A stretch of DNA of 23,057 nt from positions 1 to 23,057 of IMG/VR virus record IMGVR_UViG_3300044645_001142; one strand, given 5' to 3'. Positions 4,805-13,675 of the stretch are shown piece by piece (the stretch's first letter is position 1; the number at the start of each line of letters is the position of its first letter). Under the pieces are notes generated by a model. That model did no database searches, was not told where the DNA came from, and worked only from the letters and a program-made list of their open reading frames with translations. The DNA is from a virus. The position numbers were made by a program, and so were the translations under genes.

Positions 4805-6945
4805 AACGGATACTCCGTCGGCGCATTGTAGTTGTTGACGGTCTGTTCCCAGATGGCAGCGCCAGCGCCCTCGCCGTGGAACACCACGTTGATGCGGTTC
4901 TCGACCAGCCAGCGGTTCCACTGCCCCAGATCCTGCATCGCAGCCACCAGTTCGCCGGTCGTCAGGTAGGACTTCTGATCGGCGCCCAAGTTGACGCGCA
5001 TAAGCTGCTGCTTCACGTCGTCCTTGTTGGTGTCTTCCGGGTAGAAGAAGTCGTAGCCGTAGAACTCGAAGCGGCGGAAACCCATAACAAAAGCCAGCAT
5101 AGGAATCCGGGTCGCCGAGCAGGTGCCACCCGCCACAACCATGCCCGTGTCGAAGGACGGCGGCTTGGCTGCGAGCGTGGCCTGCGTATGGGCGTGCCAG
5201 CCAAAGATCTGGACGTTCTTTTCTTCGAGGACCTTGCGCACTGACGGGTGCGTCATGGTGGCAAAGAGGAACTTGTCCTCCGGCCCCACATCCTTGAAGA
5301 GATCGGTGCGGATCACGCCGTGCGTAGACTTGCCTTCGACCGGGCGCGGATCGAGAATGACAGTCCAGTCAGGCGTAATACCCGCCGCCTTGAGAACCGG
5401 CAACGAGTGCTTCACCGCAAAGATCACAGCGCCAGCGGCCTGCTTGGCGCGGATGTCTTCGAGGAAGGACGGCAACGTAGGACCGGCGCTGACCAGCAGA
5501 GCGGTCTTGGTGTGCGCCTGATAGGAGCCAATCCAAGTCGTAATGGCGGCAGCGTTATCCGCAATATGCTGAAGTTGCTCGCCCTTGTCAACTGAGTCGA
5601 TGGGTTTCACCTGAATGCGGGTCTTGAGTTCCGGCATCTTGTAGCCGTCGCGGACAACAAGGCCGAAGGAGATGGTCTGCGTCAGGCCGGCGTAGCCGTC
5701 GCCGCTGGTGATGATGCGCTTCTGGCCGCCGATCTCCTTCATCACCTTGCGCGGACCTTCCGGCGCACCCTCTTCCTCGTTGACGATCACGTCATCGAAG
5801 ACGATAAAGGGTACATGCTTCAGGCATTCGTAGTCCGACTTGGTCGTCTCGTAGCTGTGGCCGCCGTCAATGTAGGCAAATGTAGAATCTGCTACAACGG
5901 CAGCGGAGTCGGGCAGCGTCTTGAGCGTATTGCCCTTGATGAGTGAGAAGGCGAAGTTCAGACCCTTGCGCGCCATCAACTGGCTGTAGTTGTTGAGGCG
6001 GTTAGTGACGATCCAAGAATCGGCGTGCGGCTTGGTATGGCCTTCATGCGCCCGGTCGTTGCCGCCCTCGAAGGTGTCGAAGCCGACATAGGAGACGGAC
6101 GTGACGCCCGTGGCGAACGCGGCTTCTGCCATCTGGATTGCGCGGCTGCCGTTCCAAGTGCCAACCTCTACGATGCGGGCCGCGCCGGTCTCGGCGATGG
6201 AGGCGCCCAGCAATTCGCACAGGGTTTCGTAGCGGGCCGGTGCGCCAAGCGCGGGGTTGGCGATGGTCTGCTTGTCCGGTCCCTTGTAATGCACCATGTA
6301 GGCGGCAAGCGGCGACTGATGGAAGGCATCGAGGCCGAGGCAGCCAGGCGACAGGTCCTTGATTTGCAGGCCGTGCGCCCGATGCAGCAGGGCAATGCGG
6401 TCGAGGACGGCGTTGTCGTGGGCCTTCTTGTAGTGGAAGGCTTCGAGCGAATTGTACAGGCCCCAATAGTCGGCCAGCAGGGAGGCGCCCTTGACGGTGG
6501 CCAGATTGAAGGCGAACCACGAACCTTCGCTTTCCTTGACGGTGCGCCGGTACAGGTACGTCAGATGGTAGTTATCGTCAAAGAGTTCGGCCAGCAGGTC
6601 CTCGTTGATGGGCCTCATCGTTTCGGTGTCAGCGTCAATGAAGCCGATCCAGTCGAGGTCGGGCGTCACAGCGGAGGCGAGGGCGACTGCCTTGAAGCAG
6701 TATTCCAGAGAGGGGCCGTCCTTGGCCTTGGAACCGAGGTGAGCCTTCAGCTTCTGGAAGGAAGCCGTGTCTTCGAGTGCCCTGAAGGTGATGCCCGGAA
6801 ATTCAGGTACATTGCCTTCGAGGTCGTGGTGCCAGATTTCGAGGTCGATGTTGGTAGGCCAGAACCGCTTGAAGGACTCTGCGAAACGCAGGCCGTACCG
6901 TTCCCATGAGGTTGGGCCAATCGTGGTGATAATCTTAGCGCGCAT
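4801..6945 (-). CDS. Trifunctional glycan-modifying fusion: GT-like, SAM methyltransferase, Maf/DUF115-like
   Basis: 714 residues from the ATG at 6945, with GGAG eight bases upstream. Three domains can be read. Residues 1-220 resemble a glycosyltransferase with a DxD-type site in GFIDADTE (101-108). Residues about 235-435 are a class I methyltransferase: VEVGTWNGS (259-267) is the SAM-binding loop and YIDGGHSYETT (358-368) matches the Methyltransf_24 group. Residues about 478-700 carry VSAGPTL (485-491), PDWTVILDP (525-533) and GGTCSATRIPMLAFVMGF, FYGYDF (606-633). That is the pattern of the DUF115/Maf family, whose members transfer nonulosonic acids to flagellin or make related transfers. 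It overlaps the upstream glycosyltransferase gene by 11 bases. The likely job is to modify a glycan of the virion or the host surface; substrate and targets are unknown. The domain order is inferred from motifs alone. Confidence 0.78.
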   Translation of the reverse strand: MRAKIITTIGPTSWERYGLRFAESFKRFWPTNIDLEIWHHDLEGNVPEFPGITFRALEDTASFQKLKAHLGSKAKDGPSLEYCFKAVALASAVTPDLDWIGFIDADTETMRPINEDLLAELFDDNYHLTYLYRRTVKESEGSWFAFNLATVKGASLLADYWGLYNSLEAFHYKKAHDNAVLDRIALLHRAHGLQIKDLSPGCLGLDAFHQSPLAAYMVHYKGPDKQTIANPALGAPARYETLCELLGASIAETGAARIVEVGTWNGSRAIQMAEAAFATGVTSVSYVGFDTFEGGNDRAHEGHTKPHADSWIVTNRLNNYSQLMARKGLNFAFSLIKGNTLKTLPDSAAVVADSTFAYIDGGHSYETTKSDYECLKHVPFIVFDDVIVNEEEGAPEGPRKVMKEIGGQKRIITSGDGYAGLTQTISFGLVVRDGYKMPELKTRIQVKPIDSVDKGEQLQHIADNAAAITTWIGSYQAHTKTALLVSAGPTLPSFLEDIRAKQAAGAVIFAVKHSLPVLKAAGITPDWTVILDPRPVEGKSTHGVIRTDLFKDVGPEDKFLFATMTHPSVRKVLEEKNVQIFGWHAHTQATLAAKPPSFDTGMVVAGGTCSATRIPMLAFVMGFRRFEFYGYDFFYPEDTNKDDVKQQLMRVNLGADQKSYLTTGELVAAMQDLGQWNRWLVENRINVVFHGEGAGAAIWEQTVNNYNAPTEYPF

Positions 6946-7705
6946 CAGTGTAGGCTCCGAGGAGTTCGTTCGTCCAGAAGTCATCGAAGGCAGTAGTCTG
7001 CCGGTCGACCATGCCCGGCACGGGCGGTCCATAGGTGAAGTGAATGCCGTTGATGGGCAGCGGCCGGTTGTTCTCTTCGGCATCCAAGCCCCTGGCAGTC
7101 GTCGGGCTGTAGTTCGGGACCCAGTGCCACGACTCGGAGAGGTAGCCGATGTCGGAATCGTCGAGCCACTCGAAGGTGTGGAGGCGGTTGCCGCTGGCCA
7201 TGTTGACCATCTCGACGGTCGGCAGCTTGGTGGACTTGAGGTTCCACAGCATGAGGGCCGACCACAGCTTCCTGTTGTAGCGGGACTGCACTTGGCCGTC
7301 CATCTTGGTGGTGCCGGTTGGCGAGAAGTTATGGGGCACAACCATCACCGTCTTGGACGGGTCAGCTTCCTTCACCAGCTTATGCACGTCGTCGAGCCAC
7401 AGCCAGTCGCAGTCGGTGAACAGCGCCCAGTCGGTCACGCCGTCCATCTTTGCTACAATCGGGGTGAGGAAGCGGGAGTGCGAGAACTGCACGCTGAACG
7501 GGCGGCCATCCCGCTCGTCCATGTAGGAGCCGTCCTCGTTAATGCGCCACGGCCGATCAAAAAGCTGGCGGCGCCGCAGGTCCAAATGCTCTAGGTGCCG
7601 TATCTCTACTGGCTTGCTGGCATATGCCCTGACGGACGACTCTGTTACGCGGAGAGCCTCTGGCTCGCGGTGATCAACACCAATGTAATAGGCGAATTTC
7701 GACAT
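6935..7705 (-). CDS. GT8-like glycosyltransferase
   Basis: 256 residues. The start YYIGVDHREPEALRVTESSV is characteristic of a phage and bacterial glycosyltransferase group related to family 8. It is followed by PFSVQFSHSRFLTPIV (69-84) and the metal/nucleotide-sugar site ALFTDCDWLWLDD (94-106), where Asp98 and Asp100 form the DxD motif. A later block NRKLWSALMLWNL (144-156) is also typical. It would transfer a sugar from a nucleotide donor, Mn-dependent by family; the acceptor is unknown. The ATG at 7705 sits where transcription from the promoter just upstream should begin, and no ribosome binding site is visible at normal distance, so it may be translated from a leaderless message. It forms a two-gene operon with the fusion gene. 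Confidence 0.82.
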   Translation of the reverse strand: MSKFAYYIGVDHREPEALRVTESSVRAYASKPVEIRHLEHLDLRRRQLFDRPWRINEDGSYMDERDGRPFSVQFSHSRFLTPIVAKMDGVTDWALFTDCDWLWLDDVHKLVKEADPSKTVMVVPHNFSPTGTTKMDGQVQSRYNRKLWSALMLWNLKSTKLPTVEMVNMASGNRLHTFEWLDDSDIGYLSESWHWVPNYSPTTARGLDAEENNRPLPINGIHFTYGPPVPGMVDRQTTAFDDFWTNELLGAYTDAR

Positions 7706-7711
7706 GCCCGC

Positions 7712-7740
7712 AGGATACTATTCCTGCCCAGACCTGTCAA
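7712..7740 (-). promoter_or_regulatory. Sigma70-like promoter of the glycan cassette
   Basis: On the minus strand a perfect -35 TTGACA (7735-7740) is followed by 17 bases and TATCCT (7712-7717), which matches the -10 consensus at four of six positions. The predicted start of transcription, 6-7 bases further, is at or beside the A of the ATG at 7705. It lies in the 48-base gap after the giant virion gene, which has no terminator hairpin. The cassette may therefore also receive read-through. Confidence 0.65.
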
Positions 7741-7753
7741 GAATTTTGTCCGA

Positions 7754-10700
7754 CTACTGTTGGTTCCGCCAAAGGCTGCGGTTGATCATTTCCACAGCAG
7801 CGTCACGGGCCGGGACGCGGGTCGCGCGGGTAAGAACTTCCGGCGAACCCCGGCCCAAGAAGTCCTTGCGGGCTCTATCCAAGATCGCGTTCGGGTTGAT
7901 CTGGACTTGGAACTGCGGTGACTTGTCTGCCTGTTCGGCCCGGATTTCACGCACGCGCGTAGCCAACTGTTGGCGCAGGTTAGCCACTTCGTCGGAACGG
8001 CCAGCTTGCTGCGCCTCGTACATGCGCATGACAATGCGGGACAGTTCGATGTTGACGCGCTCGGTCGGATCGCGGGTCGCCTGCTGAAGCTCACGCTGCC
8101 TATTGACGGTGCGGCGAATATCCGTAAACTCGGGCGGCGCAAAGCCGACTGCTTGCTGCACGCTAGGCGGCAGAACGCCGGATTGGGCTGCGCGCTCAAC
8201 GTCCTGCGGAGTAATGATGCGCCCGCCGCGACGCGTGTATTGCTCGCCGGTCAGTTCGATCTGGCCACCCTTGATCGCGTTGGCCAAGCTGGTCGGCGCC
8301 ATAGCATAGGCGATGCCCCAATAGTCTCCAAGTTGCCAAGACTTATGGGCTTCAAACGGCTTCTGGATCAGACCGCCGATGGGGCCCAGCAGGGAGAAGA
8401 CGTCCCAGTCAGTGATGCTACCTTGGGGCAGCGGGTCGATCTTCATGCGGCTCGTCAGCGTCATCGCGCCGTAAGCGTGGGGCAAACCGTAGTTAGCAGC
8501 AGAGGCAACAAGACCATTGCCGATATACTTTTCGAGTTCCTGCTCGAAGTCGAGAGCCTCGCCGAAGGCAGTCTTCCAGATGAACTCCATGAGTTCCTTG
8601 AGACGATCAGCGAAAGGCAGCGACCAGATACCGGCGATTGCAACTTGAGGGACCAGCAACGCCAAGAACTGAATAGCGGCGGCCTTGGCCATTACTGGAT
8701 CAGACTTGCGGATACCTTCGACAGTCTGAGCAGCGCTACGGGCATACAGTTCAAGCAACTTGAAGACAGGGCCCTGGAACTGTGTGACAATTTCGGCGGC
8801 CGGATGAAAGCGTTGGATAAGGGGACGGTCTTCCGGGCCGCTGCGAAAGTTGGTTTCGTCCGTTGCGACCTGCGCATATTCATAAGGACTGGCGTAGGTG
8901 CGGTTGTCCATGCGAGCAGCGCGCTGCATGACGGAAGGCTGTGCTTTAGCAAGGCGATAGGCGGTGAGGAAGGCCGCGACGCGGTTGGTTTCGTCCACCG
9001 CGTTGAGCATGCGGCCCGACCAGTCCAGCATCTTGTTGGCGCCGGCTGCGAAGGTAGTGGCGCTCTTGTCGGCGATGCCGGCGTTGCGTAGGCTTTCGGC
9101 CGAGACTTGGCTCTGAAGGCTGGCGGTCTGCGAGGGACGGAGGCGACCATCCTTGATCGCGCGTTGAAGCGCAGCCACTTCATCAGCCGGCAGTTTGCCA
9201 GCCTTGGCAACGGCTTGCGCGAAGTTCAGTTCGCCTTGGATCGACTTGGCAAGGTCGCGCGACAGGTAGACATCTCGGAAGGCCGTGGCGTAAAAGCGGC
9301 CAGCATTGAGGCCAGCACCGTCGCGCAGGAGGCGGGCAGCGAGAACGAGATTCTGCGTGAACTGGATGGCAGCCGTACTGAAGTTGAAGCCAAGATACCA
9401 GAAGAATGCGAGGGCACGGCCAGTACCAAAGGCTTCAGTCGGCGTCGTATTGTAGTTGAAGTAGTCGTTGGCGAAGTTCTTTTCTTCAAACGTCAGCGGG
9501 GCGATTGCCCGATTGAAATCCTTTTCTACATGGCGGCGGGCCTGAATGTTGGCCAGCGTCAGGAAGTAGTTGGGCAGCGTGTCGCGCGCGTAGTCAACGG
9601 CGTTCTCGGGCGTGACGGCCCGCAGGATGTCGTTGTTCGGGCGGAAGAAGCGATCCATCTGCGCCTTGTCGATTTCCTTCGACATCTGGTTGATGATCTT
9701 CTTCGCCTCGGGACCGCTCACCTCACTCAGCTTTTCGAGGTAGCGCGTAATGAACTCGCCGTCGCGCTTCAGACTGGCGGCCCGCTCGTTGTTCTCGGCG
9801 CGCATACCCTTCGTCATAATACGATAGCGGCCAGTGTCGGGGAACTCGTCGCGCAGCGCCTTGATCGAAATGGCCTCAAAGTCACGCTGCAAACCGGCAC
9901 GCTGCCGGGCCTTCTTGATACCCTCGACCGGGTTGTAGAAGTAGATGCGGACCAGCTTCTCCTTGCCGTTCGGCTGCTTTTCGTAGGCCGCCACAAAGTG
10001 GGAGCCGCGCGCTACCTGCGGGAAGAAGAACGGATCGCGGATGGAGTTGAGGCGCTGCACCTCGGCGAAGCCTTCGGGCGAGGCGGCACGCACTTGCTCG
10101 GCCGGCATCTCAGTAATGAGACGGTCACCCTTCTCACGCTGGAAGGCTTGCAGGCGGGCGCGGTCTGCGTCAGTTCGGGCGTCAGCCGGATTGAAGTAGT
10201 CGGTCGTAAACGCATCGACAAGGTAGTCGAGACCACGCTGACCCATTGCGTTCGTTGCATCCATAGCAGCATTTTCTTGCGGCGTAAATGCGTTGCGATC
10301 CCACATCTGCTGGCGACTGCGCGACTCTTGCAGTGCGAGCATTGCACGGGCTTGCGACTCGGCAGGCAGCGTGCCAAGCGGCTGATACTGGTTGTTGAAG
10401 TAAGTGACGGCGCTCTGCTTGCGCACAAACATACGATCGGACACATTGGCAAACGCGGTGAACTGGGGCTGGCGACCGATGCCCGTGATGGGCGAGCCGA
10501 ACCACATGCGCCAGAAACCAGGCCGGAAACCGTCAGCGATCTGGGTGTCGAGTAGCTTCTGTTGCTGCTGGATGGTGGTGGTCTGGGGCGACGAGAAGAT
10601 AGACTCCTCGAAGTTGGAAGTCGGCGACCCTGCATCAGTGCCCGGATACGCCTGCGCAACCGCGTTGCCAAGCTGCTGGGCTTCGGGCGTCGGCGGCACA

Positions 10701-12742
10701 ACCGCTTCAGCCGGCGTCAGAGTACGCGGCTGCCCGGTAGCGGGGACCGATGCGGCGGGGCGTTGGGCGGCAGTCGGCTGTGCCGGTGCAGCAGGCGCTG
10801 CGGGAACGGAAGGCACGCGGCCCGTCGGCGCGGCAGCAGGCGGCGCAACTTCCGGCGCAGCACGACGAAGCTGATCGGCGGGGACGTAACTGTCGCGGCC
10901 CTCGTAGTTGACGCGCTGATAAAAACGGCCATCGCTGCCCTGCTGCGGGGCTTCCGGCATAACGCGAACCGGAATGTCGGCGTCGGGTCCCTGCCAAATC
11001 GCTTCACCTTCGGTGGGCGCGGCTTCCGCTTCGGGCGCAGCAGCAGCTTCGGGGGCAGGCTGCTGACGGGGCAGGGTTTCGCCACCAAGACGGCGAGCCT
11101 CGAATGGGCTGATCTGTTCGACGGTGCCCGCTTCGGCGGCTGTGCTAATTTCAGCGACGGCGCGCAGGGAGGCTTCCCGTTCGCGGCGCAGTGCTGCGGC
11201 TGACGGGGCTGCTTCGGCGGCTTGCTGGCGCGGGCCGAACGAAACGCTGAAGCTGGTTGCGGTAGGCTTGGCTAGGATACCTTCTTCCGCTAGGCGGTTC
11301 AACTGCTCGGTAACGAATTGGCGCTCATCCTTCGTAAGACGGCGAGGCTCAATTCCGCTGGAGCGCAGCGCCGCGTTGGCCACATCAATGGCCGAGAAGC
11401 GATTCAGGTTGGTGAGGTTGCCTTCTGCGGCTGCCTGCACCAGATTGCCGAGGAAGGCGTCGGGCTGGCTGGCCGCAAAGTTGGAGATGGCAGACTCACG
11501 GATCTCGCTGACGTTGCGCTGGTATGCAGCTTGGCGAGCGTCGTTAACCCACTTGGCGCGCGCTTCAGGTGTAGTAGCACTGGCAGGCGGGGCAAAATCG
11601 TCGGGATTGGCGGCAATGGCCTCGTTGACTTGCTCAGGTGTGCGCAGCAGTTCCGGCGCCTGCGGAATAGGCGTCCGGGGGAAGAACGGCTCGGCAGCAG
11701 GGGCAGCAGGCGCTGCGGGAGCAGCCGGGGTGGGAGCCGGGGCGCCGGCAACGGGGGCAGCGCCTTCAGCACCGGGCGTGGGCTCGGGAGTGGGGACGGC
11801 TTCGGGGGCAGGGCGCACGCCAAAGAGGCCGCGCGTTGCACCGCCAGCGACAGAACCGGCGGCGGCGCCAGCGAGGCCCGCTTCGAGAAGTTCACGCTGG
11901 ACTTCTGGGTTGGTGAGATCGAGAGTCAAACCCGCTTGGGCGCGTTCGATGGCGGTCTGGCCAACTTCGGTAGGAAGCTCGGTGGCAGCGCCGACTGCCG
12001 CACCACGACCGAGGCGGGGCAGGAGGGCAGCGCCGGCTTCAGCGGCGGGGCGACCAAGCAGACGGCCGAAGCCGAGGGTAGCGACTTCGGGGACTGCTTC
12101 GAGGAGGGCTTGGGGAACGGCAGCAGCAAAGGCAGTACCGGGCGCGGGAGCGCGGGCTTCGGAGGGGCGAGCGCCTGCTTCCTCTTCAACTTGAATTTGG
12201 CGCTGGATGTTTTCGCCGGCCAGTTGAGGGAAGGAGACGCCGGCTGCACCAAGGAGGGCGCCGGGGATCGCGCCACGAACACCACCGATTGCTCGACCGG
12301 CGCGGGCACCAGCGATGGCACCAGCGATGCCGGCGCCAGTGCTGGGGAGGGAGCCACCGACCGCTTCGGCAGTTGCGCGGCCGACGTCGCTGGGACCTTC
12401 GACGGAAAGGAAAGGCGTGCGGAGGTCGCTGGGGAAAGCAGCTTCGGCAGAAACTTGCTGCGCGATGCGGCCAGCGCGACCAAACTGTTCGAGGCCGGGC
12501 TGATTGGTAAGCTGGCCAAGACCTTCGGCGGCAGAGTAGAGGGCACCTTGGAACTGGTCAATGCCGGAAGAAACGCTGCGGCCAAACGAAGAGCCGATGC
12601 CGAGTTGGGTCTGGCGCCAAGCCTCGAACTCTTGCGGGAAGTTCTGGCGGAAGTAGGCGCGTGCCTGCTGGGCGGCGACCTGCGGGTCGTCCGTACCGTC
12701 TACATCAACTGCGATAGTGTCGTTAAGCTTGACGCGGATCAT
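7754..12742 (-). CDS. Giant PLxRFG-like polyvalent virion protein (putative internal/ejected protein)
   Basis: 1,662 residues. The N-terminus MIRVKLNDTIAVDVDGTDDP is a short conserved head. Residues about 135-168 form a glycine-zipper-like hydrophobic stretch. Pro/Ala-rich linkers lie at about 304-354 and 626-686. The C-terminal half contains FWYLGFNFSTAAIQFTQN (about 1114), RPLIQRFHPAAEIVTQFQ (about 1305) and a hydrophobic run ending IAGIWSLPF (about 1355-1380). The WYLG..ST...TQ and PLxxRF blocks are those of the 'PLxRFG' large polyvalent proteins of phages. In podoviruses such giant proteins next to tail genes are usually packaged inside the head and ejected with the DNA. I see no transglycosylase or protease motif. 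The start ATG overlaps the upstream stop (ATGA). The length dominates this window, and long antisense frames over it are composition artefacts. Confidence 0.75.
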   Translation of the reverse strand: MIRVKLNDTIAVDVDGTDDPQVAAQQARAYFRQNFPQEFEAWRQTQLGIGSSFGRSVSSGIDQFQGALYSAAEGLGQLTNQPGLEQFGRAGRIAQQVSAEAAFPSDLRTPFLSVEGPSDVGRATAEAVGGSLPSTGAGIAGAIAGARAGRAIGGVRGAIPGALLGAAGVSFPQLAGENIQRQIQVEEEAGARPSEARAPAPGTAFAAAVPQALLEAVPEVATLGFGRLLGRPAAEAGAALLPRLGRGAAVGAATELPTEVGQTAIERAQAGLTLDLTNPEVQRELLEAGLAGAAAGSVAGGATRGLFGVRPAPEAVPTPEPTPGAEGAAPVAGAPAPTPAAPAAPAAPAAEPFFPRTPIPQAPELLRTPEQVNEAIAANPDDFAPPASATTPEARAKWVNDARQAAYQRNVSEIRESAISNFAASQPDAFLGNLVQAAAEGNLTNLNRFSAIDVANAALRSSGIEPRRLTKDERQFVTEQLNRLAEEGILAKPTATSFSVSFGPRQQAAEAAPSAAALRREREASLRAVAEISTAAEAGTVEQISPFEARRLGGETLPRQQPAPEAAAAPEAEAAPTEGEAIWQGPDADIPVRVMPEAPQQGSDGRFYQRVNYEGRDSYVPADQLRRAAPEVAPPAAAPTGRVPSVPAAPAAPAQPTAAQRPAASVPATGQPRTLTPAEAVVPPTPEAQQLGNAVAQAYPGTDAGSPTSNFEESIFSSPQTTTIQQQQKLLDTQIADGFRPGFWRMWFGSPITGIGRQPQFTAFANVSDRMFVRKQSAVTYFNNQYQPLGTLPAESQARAMLALQESRSRQQMWDRNAFTPQENAAMDATNAMGQRGLDYLVDAFTTDYFNPADARTDADRARLQAFQREKGDRLITEMPAEQVRAASPEGFAEVQRLNSIRDPFFFPQVARGSHFVAAYEKQPNGKEKLVRIYFYNPVEGIKKARQRAGLQRDFEAISIKALRDEFPDTGRYRIMTKGMRAENNERAASLKRDGEFITRYLEKLSEVSGPEAKKIINQMSKEIDKAQMDRFFRPNNDILRAVTPENAVDYARDTLPNYFLTLANIQARRHVEKDFNRAIAPLTFEEKNFANDYFNYNTTPTEAFGTGRALAFFWYLGFNFSTAAIQFTQNLVLAARLLRDGAGLNAGRFYATAFRDVYLSRDLAKSIQGELNFAQAVAKAGKLPADEVAALQRAIKDGRLRPSQTASLQSQVSAESLRNAGIADKSATTFAAGANKMLDWSGRMLNAVDETNRVAAFLTAYRLAKAQPSVMQRAARMDNRTYASPYEYAQVATDETNFRSGPEDRPLIQRFHPAAEIVTQFQGPVFKLLELYARSAAQTVEGIRKSDPVMAKAAAIQFLALLVPQVAIAGIWSLPFADRLKELMEFIWKTAFGEALDFEQELEKYIGNGLVASAANYGLPHAYGAMTLTSRMKIDPLPQGSITDWDVFSLLGPIGGLIQKPFEAHKSWQLGDYWGIAYAMAPTSLANAIKGGQIELTGEQYTRRGGRIITPQDVERAAQSGVLPPSVQQAVGFAPPEFTDIRRTVNRQRELQQATRDPTERVNIELSRIVMRMYEAQQAGRSDEVANLRQQLATRVREIRAEQADKSPQFQVQINPNAILDRARKDFLGRGSPEVLTRATRVPARDAAVEMINRSLWRNQQ

Positions 12743-13663
12743 CGAGCAGTTTGGCCGCTCGGATTAACCGTAATGCGAGGAGTAGCGGGCGGCTCGGGAA
12801 GGTTGACGCCAGCCTCGCCGATAGCTGACAAGAAACGACGAGCAGCATTGTCTCGAAGTAGAGCAGCTTCCGCAGCCGTAAGCGGCTCTTCCTGCGGAAA
12901 AGCGCGGGCACGACGAGCGTTTTCAGTGGTAACAGCGCGTTCGCCGGCTAGGCGCGCATCGCGTTCACGCTGTGTTTCGGCACGACCAGCCGCTCCAATC
13001 CCTGTAGCCCCGCCACGACGAGCAAGAGCAGCATTAGCAAGTGCTTGTTCAGACAGGGCAGCACGATAAGGACCTTCGACGGCAAGACGCTCGGCCTGAA
13101 GGCGGTTCTGTTCGCGGCGATACTCTTCTTCGGAACGCTGGGCGAGGGCTTGGCGCTCGACTTCGGCCGCTTGACGCAGGCGTTCGGTGCGGTCACGAGT
13201 GCCTTCTTCGGCGGCAGCTAGGCCCGCGCCCAAGTTCTCAAAGAAGTTGGGGCTCCGCGACCTAAGCATACCAATGCCGATTTCGCGGAGGCGCTGGTCG
13301 CCCTCTTCGGCCATCTGAGTCTGGACGCGCTGACGCAGCATGTCGAGAAAAGCGCTGGCCGGCGAAGTCTGTGCGGCCGGTTGCTTCGGCCGGCGTGACA
13401 GTCGGGGTGGACGGCTGGTTAGCAGCGGCGGCACGGCGGCGAGCGGCTTCCTCTTGAGCAAGCTGGAAGGAGGAAGGCGGGTTCTCGGAGACAGCAGGGG
13501 CCATCGGCTCGTTGACCGGCGACTCAGGCGGGCGAGCGCGCCCACCGCCAACAAGTCCGCGAAGGTAGTTAAAGAGGCCGACATTGTCGTTAACAATCAT
13601 CGGAATCGGCCCAGCGGCGTTGCCGAGGGCGCGACGCAGCATTTCAGAGTAGGTTTCAGCCAT
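12739..13663 (-). CDS. Putative internal virion protein, read in two frames (+1 shift)
   Basis: Two overlapping frames together look like one protein of about 307 residues. The first, from the ATG at 13663 (AAAGGGA upstream), begins MAETYSEMLRRALGNAAG and is convincing up to about TPAEATGRT, then turns into Arg/Pro-rich text and stops at 13262. The second, one base forward, is convincing from about LDMLRQRVQTQMAEEGDQ (13347) through IGMLRSRSPNFFENLGAGL and a long charged helix to the stop at 12739. The joint probably lies near the TTTT run at 13348-13351: dropping one T gives QRFLDMLRQ in one frame. It could be a sequencing indel, a natural broken gene, or programmed +1 slippage. An ATG at 13341 would allow a separate second gene but has no ribosome binding site. 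The IGMGMLxSxSPNFFExL-type block is familiar from structural proteins beside ejection proteins. Its stop overlaps the next start. Confidence 0.6.
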
Positions 13664-13675
13664 GTCGGTTTCCCT

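Noticed and set aside
4780-4830. Bidirectional terminator at the convergent junction
   Set aside because: Only a 5-bp ACGGA/TCCGT inverted repeat and GC palindromes are present, without T runs; too weak to call.
6025-6909. Plus-strand frame of 294 residues over the fusion gene
   Set aside because: Antisense to clear glycosyltransferase and methyltransferase motifs, with no start signal.
11318-13069. Long plus-strand reading frame (583 residues) antisense to the giant virion gene
   Set aside because: It is a composition effect of the GC-rich Ala/Pro/Gly coding strand. It has no ribosome binding site, no recognisable domain, and spans the junction of two well-supported minus-strand genes.
13339-13341. 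ATG at 13341 as the start of a separate gene 12739-13341
   Set aside because: Possible, but there is no Shine-Dalgarno upstream, and the upstream frame lacks a protein-like C-terminus of its own. A single protein with a frameshift explains both.
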